This document shows, in pieces, positions 1 through 5,301 of a DNA stretch of 6,799 nt. A program made the position numbers and the translations under genes. The notes beneath the pieces were generated by a model. That model made no database searches. It saw only the letters and a list, made by a program, of their open reading frames with translations, and was not told the origin of the DNA. How positions within the stretch are numbered: the stretch's first letter is position 1; each line of letters begins with the position of its first letter. Source of the stretch: Candidatus Latescibacter anaerobius SCGC AAA252-E07 (GTDB taxonomy: Bacteria; Latescibacterota; Latescibacteria; Latescibacterales; Latescibacteraceae); assembly GCA_000403035.1 (NCBI GenBank), contig AQSL01000070.1, positions 1 through 6,799 of the forward strand, read 5' to 3'.

Positions 1-95
1 GCCTACAAGTATAGCCGAGGATCAGCCCTCAGGATCGACAGTAGGGACATTCACAACAACAGACCCTGATGCAGAAGACACACATACTTACACAT
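1..95 (+). repeat. Inverted repeat arm A: exact reverse complement of 5478-5572
   Basis: Base i pairs with base 5573-i without a mismatch from 1 to 95; position 96 mismatches, 97-100 (gccg) match again, then similarity ends. On the plus strand it reads PTSIAEDQPSGSTVGTFTTT and then DPDAEDTHTYT, a piece of the cadherin-like domain. The plus frame then runs into antisense R3 sequence and stops at 167-169, so it is not a working gene. It may extend left of the window. Origin: assembly or amplification chimera, or a genuine inverted duplication. Confidence 0.95.
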
Positions 96-3000
96 CGCCG
101 CTCACTAATGTCACGGTCACACTACCTACACCGGGCACTATATCAGATACCGTGCCGGACAGTATATAGGTATTCAGAACCGCATCAAAATTCTGTGTAA
201 TATTTGAAGTAGCATTTTCAAACGTTGCACCGGGAGGATCAAACGTGTAACCGGCCGCGGAAGGCGTTACCGTATAGGTGCCTCCCTCATTCACCGTGAA
301 CGAATAGCTTCCGCCGCTCTGGTTGCCCGTGGCACCGCCGCTCAAGGTAAACGTTACATCATCAGCTCCGGTAACCGTACCGGAAATGGTTATCTCTGAA
401 GGTTGGAGCTCTTGCGCCGTGAAATTCCGGGTTATATCGGAAGTTACATCTGTAAATGTTGCGCTGGGTGGGTCAAACGAGTAACCGTCCGCTGAAGGCG
501 TTATCGTGTAGGTGCCTCCCTCATCAACCGTGAATGCATAGCTTCCACCGCTCTGGCTGCCCGTGTCACCGCCGCTTAAGGTAAACGTTACATCATCAGC
601 GCCGGTAACCGTACCCAAAATGGTTACCTGTGAAGGTTCCGGTTCAAACATGTTCGCCGTGAAATTCCGGGTTACATCGGAAGTAACCTCGGTAAACGTT
701 GCACTGGGCGGATCAAACGTATAACCTGCCGCGGAAGGCGTTACTGTGTAGGTGCCTCCCTCATCAACCGTGAACGCATAGCTTCCACCGCTCTGGTTGC
801 CCGTGGCACCGCCGCTCAAGGTAAACGTTACATCATCAGCGCCGGTCACCGTACCCGAAATGGTTACCTGTGAAGGTTGCGGTTCAAATACGTTCGCAGT
901 GAAATTCCGGGTTACATCGGAAGTAACCTCGGTAAACGTTGTGCTGGGCGGATCAAACGTATAACCGGCCGCGGAAGGCGTTACCGTGTAGGTGCCTCCT
1001 TCAGCCACCGTGAATGCATAGCTTCCGCCACTCTGGCTGCCCGTGGCACCGCCGCTCAAGGTAAACGTTACATCATCAGCGCCGGTAATCGTACCCGAAA
1101 TGGTTATCTGCGAAGGTTCCGGTTCGAGCTCTTGTGCCGTGAAATTCTGGCTTATATCGGAAGTTATATCGGTAAATGTTGCGCTGGGTGGATTAAACGA
1201 GTAACCTTCAGCGGAAGGCGTTACCGTGTAGGTGCCTCCTTCATCAACCGTGAACGCATAGCTTCCGCCGCTCTGGCTGCCCGTGGCACCGCCGCTCAAG
1301 GTAAACGTTACATCATCAGCGCCGGTAATCGTACCCGAAATGGTTATCTGCGAAGGCTCGGGTTCTTGAGCCGTGAAATTCCGGGTTACATCGGAAGTAA
1401 CCTCTGTAAATGTTGCGCTGGGTGGTTCAAATGAATAACCGGCTGCGGAAGGCGTTACCGTGAAGGTGCCTCCTTCATCAACCGTGAATGCATAGCTTCC
1501 GCCGCTCTGGCTGCCCGTGGCACCGCCGCTCAAGGTAAACGTTACATCATCAGCGCCACTCACCGTACCCGAAATGGTTACCTGCGAAGGTTCCGGTTCG
1601 AGTTCTTGCGCCGTGAAAATCTGGGTTATATCGGAAGTTACCTCGCCAAACGTTGCGCTTGGAGGTTCAAACGAGTAACCTTCAGCGGTAGGAGTTATTG
1701 TGTACGTGTCTCCCTCATCCACCGTAAATGCATAGCTTCCGCCATTCTGGCTTCCCATAGCACCGCCGCTCAAGGTAACTTTTACACCCTCAGCGCCGGT
1801 CACCGTGCCGGAAATGGTATAGGTATTTATAATCGGAACAGCCATGAAATTAGTACTTATATCGGAAGTAACATCGGTAAACGTTGCGCTGGGTGGTTCA
1901 AACTTGTAACCATTAGCGGTAGGCGTTATCGTGTAAGTGCCTCCCTCATCTACCGTGAAAGCATAATTTTCGCCACTCTTACTTCCAGTGGTAATGCCGC
2001 TCAAGGTAAACGTTACACCCTCAGCGCCGGTCACCGTTCCGGAAATGGTATAGGTATTTAAAATTGGTACAGCCATGAAATTAGTGCTTATATCGGAAGT
2101 AACATTTCCAAATGTTGCGCTTGGTGGTTCAAACGTGTAACCTTCAGCGGTAGGCGTTACCGTGTATGTGCCTCCCTCATCAACATTAAATGAATAGCTT
2201 CCGCCACTCTGGCTTCCCATATCACCGCCGCTCAAGGTAAACGTGACACCATCAGCGCCGGTAACCGTACCGGAAATGGTATGAGTTTTTATAACCGGAA
2301 CAGCCGCAAAATCACGGACAACGTCAGAAGTTACATTTGTAAAAGTCACGGATTCAAACAAGTAACCTATTTTAGAAGGTTTTACGGTATAAGTGCCTCC
2401 ATACACAACCGTGAACGAATAAGTCATTCCATCATTTACTGACTGGTCGGCGGAAGTATCTCCTCTCAATGTAACATTTACATCACTGGCTCCTGTTATC
2501 GTACCTGAAATCGTATACGTTTTCGGAAGGACATTTAGTGTAAACGTCTTTTCATTACTTAATCCGCCCCTGTCGGTAACTCTTATCCTTACCATAACAC
2601 CACTCTGAACATCAGTACTACTCGGAGTACCGGATATTGTCCCGGTATTTGCATTTATCATCATCCAGAGTGGTTTTTGAAGGAGTTCATACGTGTGCGA
2701 GTCTCCTAGATCGGGATCATTAACGGTAATCTGCTCGCTGTACGGCGTAAATTGGATTGCATCCTTCAGACTGGCATTCTTTACAGCAGGAGGATCGTTC
2801 ACATTAATAACATTTATCGTGAATGTCTTTTCGTCGGTTAATCCACCACTGTCTGTTATTTTTACCGTTATTGTAAAACCTGTTACTACATCCGAATTTT
2901 CCGGCGTACCGGACAACGCTCCGGTTGTTTCATCTATTGCCATCCAGCTTGGTTTTTTAAGGAGTTCATACGTGTGTGTGTCACCAGCATCGGGATCATT

Positions 3001-3138
3001 AACGGAAATCAGTGCGCTGTAAAGCATATCTTGGGTTGCATTTGGCAGACTGGCATTGGCTATCACCGGAGGATCATTCACATTCGCAACATTTATGGTG
3101 TAGGTTTTCTCATCGGTTAACCCACCGCTGTCAGTCAC
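88..3138 (-). CDS. Continuation of the same giant repeat protein after the TAG (He_PIG and carboxypeptidase-regulatory-like repeats, 3' end chimeric)
   Basis: This frame is in phase with the upstream part; the distance between the two stops is a multiple of three. Its nominal GTG start at 3136-3138 falls inside a conserved repeat motif (KVTDSGGLTDEK), has no signal peptide behind it and only a weak AGG upstream, so independent initiation is unlikely. Residues 1-23 finish the interrupted He_PIG unit. Two more He_PIG units follow to about residue 203, then ten complete repeats of the type TISGTVTGADDVTFTLSGG (206-987) and a broken eleventh (about 989-1016). The repeats are joined by short Glu/Pro linkers such as EPEPS. 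The terminal TAA at 88-90 lies inside the inverted segment 1-95, so it is probably not the native stop. Likely an extracellular stalk or adhesive region; no enzyme signature is seen. It may not be translated if the TAG is real. Confidence 0.75.
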   Translation of the reverse strand: MTDSGGLTDEKTYTINVANVNDPPVIANASLPNATQDMLYSALISVNDPDAGDTHTYELLKKPSWMAIDETTGALSGTPENSDVVTGFTITVKITDSGGLTDEKTFTINVINVNDPPAVKNASLKDAIQFTPYSEQITVNDPDLGDSHTYELLQKPLWMMINANTGTISGTPSSTDVQSGVMVRIRVTDRGGLSNEKTFTLNVLPKTYTISGTITGASDVNVTLRGDTSADQSVNDGMTYSFTVVYGGTYTVKPSKIGYLFESVTFTNVTSDVVRDFAAVPVIKTHTISGTVTGADGVTFTLSGGDMGSQSGGSYSFNVDEGGTYTVTPTAEGYTFEPPSATFGNVTSDISTNFMAVPILNTYTISGTVTGAEGVTFTLSGITTGSKSGENYAFTVDEGGTYTITPTANGYKFEPPSATFTDVTSDISTNFMAVPIINTYTISGTVTGAEGVKVTLSGGAMGSQNGGSYAFTVDEGDTYTITPTAEGYSFEPPSATFGEVTSDITQIFTAQELEPEPSQVTISGTVSGADDVTFTLSGGATGSQSGGSYAFTVDEGGTFTVTPSAAGYSFEPPSATFTEVTSDVTRNFTAQEPEPSQITISGTITGADDVTFTLSGGATGSQSGGSYAFTVDEGGTYTVTPSAEGYSFNPPSATFTDITSDISQNFTAQELEPEPSQITISGTITGADDVTFTLSGGATGSQSGGSYAFTVAEGGTYTVTPSAAGYTFDPPSTTFTEVTSDVTRNFTANVFEPQPSQVTISGTVTGADDVTFTLSGGATGNQSGGSYAFTVDEGGTYTVTPSAAGYTFDPPSATFTEVTSDVTRNFTANMFEPEPSQVTILGTVTGADDVTFTLSGGDTGSQSGGSYAFTVDEGGTYTITPSADGYSFDPPSATFTDVTSDITRNFTAQELQPSEITISGTVTGADDVTFTLSGGATGNQSGGSYSFTVNEGGTYTVTPSAAGYTFDPPGATFENATSNITQNFDAVLNTYILSGTVSDIVPGVGSVTVTLVSGDV
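91..2523 (-). repeat. R3: ten complete plus one truncated carboxypeptidase-regulatory-like repeats
   Basis: The unit is TISGTVTGADDVTFTLSGG, SQSGGSYAFTVDEGGTYTV, TPSAAGYTFDPPSATF and VTSDVTRNFTA. An equivalent landmark (LSGG codons) falls at 2468, 2234, 2003, 1772, 1532, 1298, 1058, 818, 578 and 344, with steps of 231, 234 or 240 bases. The step depends on linker length: AVPI(I/L)NTY in the first units, then AQELEPEPSQ, AQEPEPSQ, ANVFEPQPSQ or AQELQPSE. The 'GTYTVTPSAAGYTF.PPSATF' core resembles transthyretin/CarboxypepD_reg-like beta-sandwich domains; the family name is tentative. The first unit (about 2290-2523) is the most diverged. The eleventh (91-174, YILSGTVSDIVPGVG) is a different subtype, cut off at the inverted junction. 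Confidence 0.88.
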
Positions 3139-5301
3139 TTTTACCGTTACCTAAACACTTGTCTGAACATCCGCACTTCCCGGCGTACCGGATATTGCCC
3201 CGGTATTAGCATCTATTGCCATCCAGAGGGGTTTATCAGTGAGTTCATACGTGTGTGTGTCACCCTCATCGGGATCATCAACGGTAATCTGTGCGCTGTA
3301 CGGCGCTCCCTGGGTCGCATTCGGCAGATTTGCATTGGTTATAACCGGAGATTCATTTACTTCCTTAACCTCTATAATGAATGTCTTCTCATCGGTTAAT
3401 ACACCACTATCGGTTACCTTTACCTTTACCGAAACACCTGTTTGTACATCCGCATTTTGCGGCGTACCGGACAGCGCTCCGGTATTAGTATCTATTGCCA
3501 TCCAGCTTGGTTTTTGAAGAAGTTCGTACGTATGCGAGTCGCCTGCATCGGGATCATCAACAGTAATCTGTGCGCTGTACGGTGTTCCCTGGGTTGCATT
3601 CGGCAGATTTGCATTCGTTATAACCGGAGGATCGTTCACATTTTCAACATTTATCGAGAAGGTCTTCTCATCGGTTAACGCACCGCTGTCGGTTACCTTC
3701 ACCGTAACCGTAATACCTGTCTGTACATCAGCACTTCCCGGCGTACCGGACAGTGCTCCGGTATTAGCATTTATTGACATCCAGTCGGGTTTTTCAAGGA
3801 GTTCATACGTGTGTGTGTCACCCGCATCGGGATCATTAACGGTAATCTGTGCGCTGTACTGAACATCCTGAGTTGCATTCGGCAGATTTGCATTGGTTAT
3901 CACCGGAGGATCGTTCACACCCTGAACATTTATCGTGAAGGTTTTTTCATCAGGTAATCCGCCGCTGTCGGTTACTTGTACCGCGACTGTCACACCTGTC
4001 TGTACATCCGCATTTTGCGGCGTACCGGACAGCGCTCCGGTATCAGCATTTATTGACATCCAGCCGGGTTTTTCAAGAAGTTCATACGTGTGTGTGTCAC
4101 CCGCATCGGGATCATTAACCGTAATCTGTGCGCTGTACAGCGCTCCCTGGGTCGCATTCGGCAGACTCGAATTGGTTATCACCGGAGGATCGTTCACATT
4201 CTCAACATTTATGGTGTAGGTTTTATCATCGGTTAATCCACCGCTGTCAATTACCTTCACCCTTACTGTAACACCTGTCTGAACATCCGCATTTACCGGT
4301 GTACCGGACAGCGCTCCGGTAGTTTCATCTATTGCCATCCAGCCGGGTTTTTGAAGGAGTTCATATGTGTGTGTATCTCCTGCATCGGGATCATCAACGG
4401 TAATCTGTGCGCTGTACGGAACATCCTGAGTTGCATTCGGCAGATTTGCATTGGTTATCACCGGAGGATCGTTCACACCCTGAACATTTATGGTGTAGGT
4501 TTTATCATCGGTTAATCCGCCGCTGTCGGTTACCTTCACCGTAACCGTAATACCTGTCTGTACATCAGCACTTCCCGGCGTACCGGATAGCGCTCCGTTT
4601 GCATCGATCGACATCCAACCGGGTTTTTGAAGGAGTTCATATGTGTGTGTGTCTCCTGCATCGGGATCATCAACGGTAATCTGTGCGCTGTACGGTGTTC
4701 CCTGAGTCGCATTCGGCAGATTTGCATTGGTTATAATCGGAGGATCGTTTACATTTTCGACATTTATGGTGTAGGTTCTCTCATCGGTTAATCCACCGCT
4801 GTCGGTTACCTTCACAATTACTGTAACACCTGTCTGAACATCCGCATTTTCCGGCGTACCGGATAACGCTCCGGTAGTTTCACCTATTGCCATCCAGCCG
4901 GGTTTTTCAAGGAGTTCGTACGTATGCGTGTCGCCTGCATCGGGATCATCAACGGTAATCTGTGCGCTGTACTGCACATCCTGGGTCCCATTCGGCAGAT
5001 TTGCATTCGTTATCACCGGAGGATCGTTTACACCCTCAACATTTATCGTGAAGGTTTTATCATCGGTTAAATCGCCGCTGTCGGTTACTTGTACCGTTAC
5101 GGTAATACCTGTCTGTACATCCGCACTTCCCGGCGTACCGGATATTGCCCCGGTATTTGCGTTTATCGCCATCCAGCCGGGTTTTTGAAGAAGTTCATAC
5201 GTGTGTGTGTCACCCGCATCGGGATCATTAACCGTAATCTGTGCGCTGTACGGCGCTCCCTGGGTCGCATTCGGCAGATTTGCATTCGTTATCTCAGGAG
5301 C
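2530..5301 (-). repeat. R2: ten tandem He_PIG / cadherin-like Ig repeats (279 bp units)
   Basis: Each unit runs from PVITNANLPNATQ through PYSAQITVDDPDAGDTHTYEL, a KPGWMAI segment with one conserved Trp, TGALSGTP, ADVQTGVTV and VTDSGGLTDEKT to INVENVNDPP. Landmarks for HTYEL lie at 5194, 4915, 4636, 4360, 4081, 3802, 3523, 3244, 2965 and 2686: every step is 279 bases except one of 276, where unit 3 lacks one codon (IDANGALSG). Approximate unit starts in translation order are 5301, 5022, 4743, 4467, 4188, 3909, 3630, 3351, 3072 and 2793. Unit 8 carries the TAG. Unit 10 is the most diverged (NASLKDAIQF). The IS/LSGTP and VTD.GGL signatures fit the putative Ig (He_PIG) family and dystroglycan-type cadherin-like domains. 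DPDAGD and NVNDPP could bind calcium. Confidence 0.9.
3151..3153 (-). other. In-frame amber (TAG) stop interrupting He_PIG unit 8
   Basis: The minus strand reads DVQTSV-stop-VTVKVTDSGG where sister units read DVQTGVTVTVKVTDSGG or DVQTGVSVKVKVTDSG. In the neighbouring unit 7 the aligned codon is TCG (Ser), one C-to-A change from TAG. Frame and repeat phase are kept across the stop, so there is no insertion or deletion. It is the only stop in about 2,235 codons. Confidence 0.9.

Noticed and set aside
1..169. A separate convergent plus-strand cadherin gene ending at 167-169
   Set aside because: Only the first 95 bases resemble a cadherin-like domain and they are a perfect inverted copy of 5478-5572; the rest of that frame is antisense R3 sequence.
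88..174. Native C-terminus with a sorting or anchoring signal
   Set aside because: The stop lies in the inverted segment and the last repeat is cut in mid-domain, so nothing here can be read as a real C-terminal signal.
877..2061. Plus-strand open frames of about 150-185 codons
   Set aside because: They are antisense to the R3 repeats, repeat with the same period, are Arg/Cys-rich with no recognisable domain, and overlap a strongly supported minus-strand frame.
3136..3138. GTG as the start of a separate downstream gene
   Set aside because: It lies inside a conserved repeat motif, in the same frame as the upstream part, with only a weak AGG 11 bases upstream and no signal peptide; reading it as the continuation of one gene is better supported.
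3151..3153. Genome-wide recoding of TAG as a sense codon
   Set aside because: Only one TAG occurs in about 2,235 codons of a repeat gene; a recoded amber in regular use should appear more often and in equivalent positions of other units.
4536..4727. Minus-strand 63-codon frame in another phase
   Set aside because: It overlaps R2 units in a different frame and has no independent support.
91..5301. CRISPR array
   Set aside because: The periodic repeats are 231-279 bases, coding, keep the reading frame and have no unique spacers between short direct repeats.
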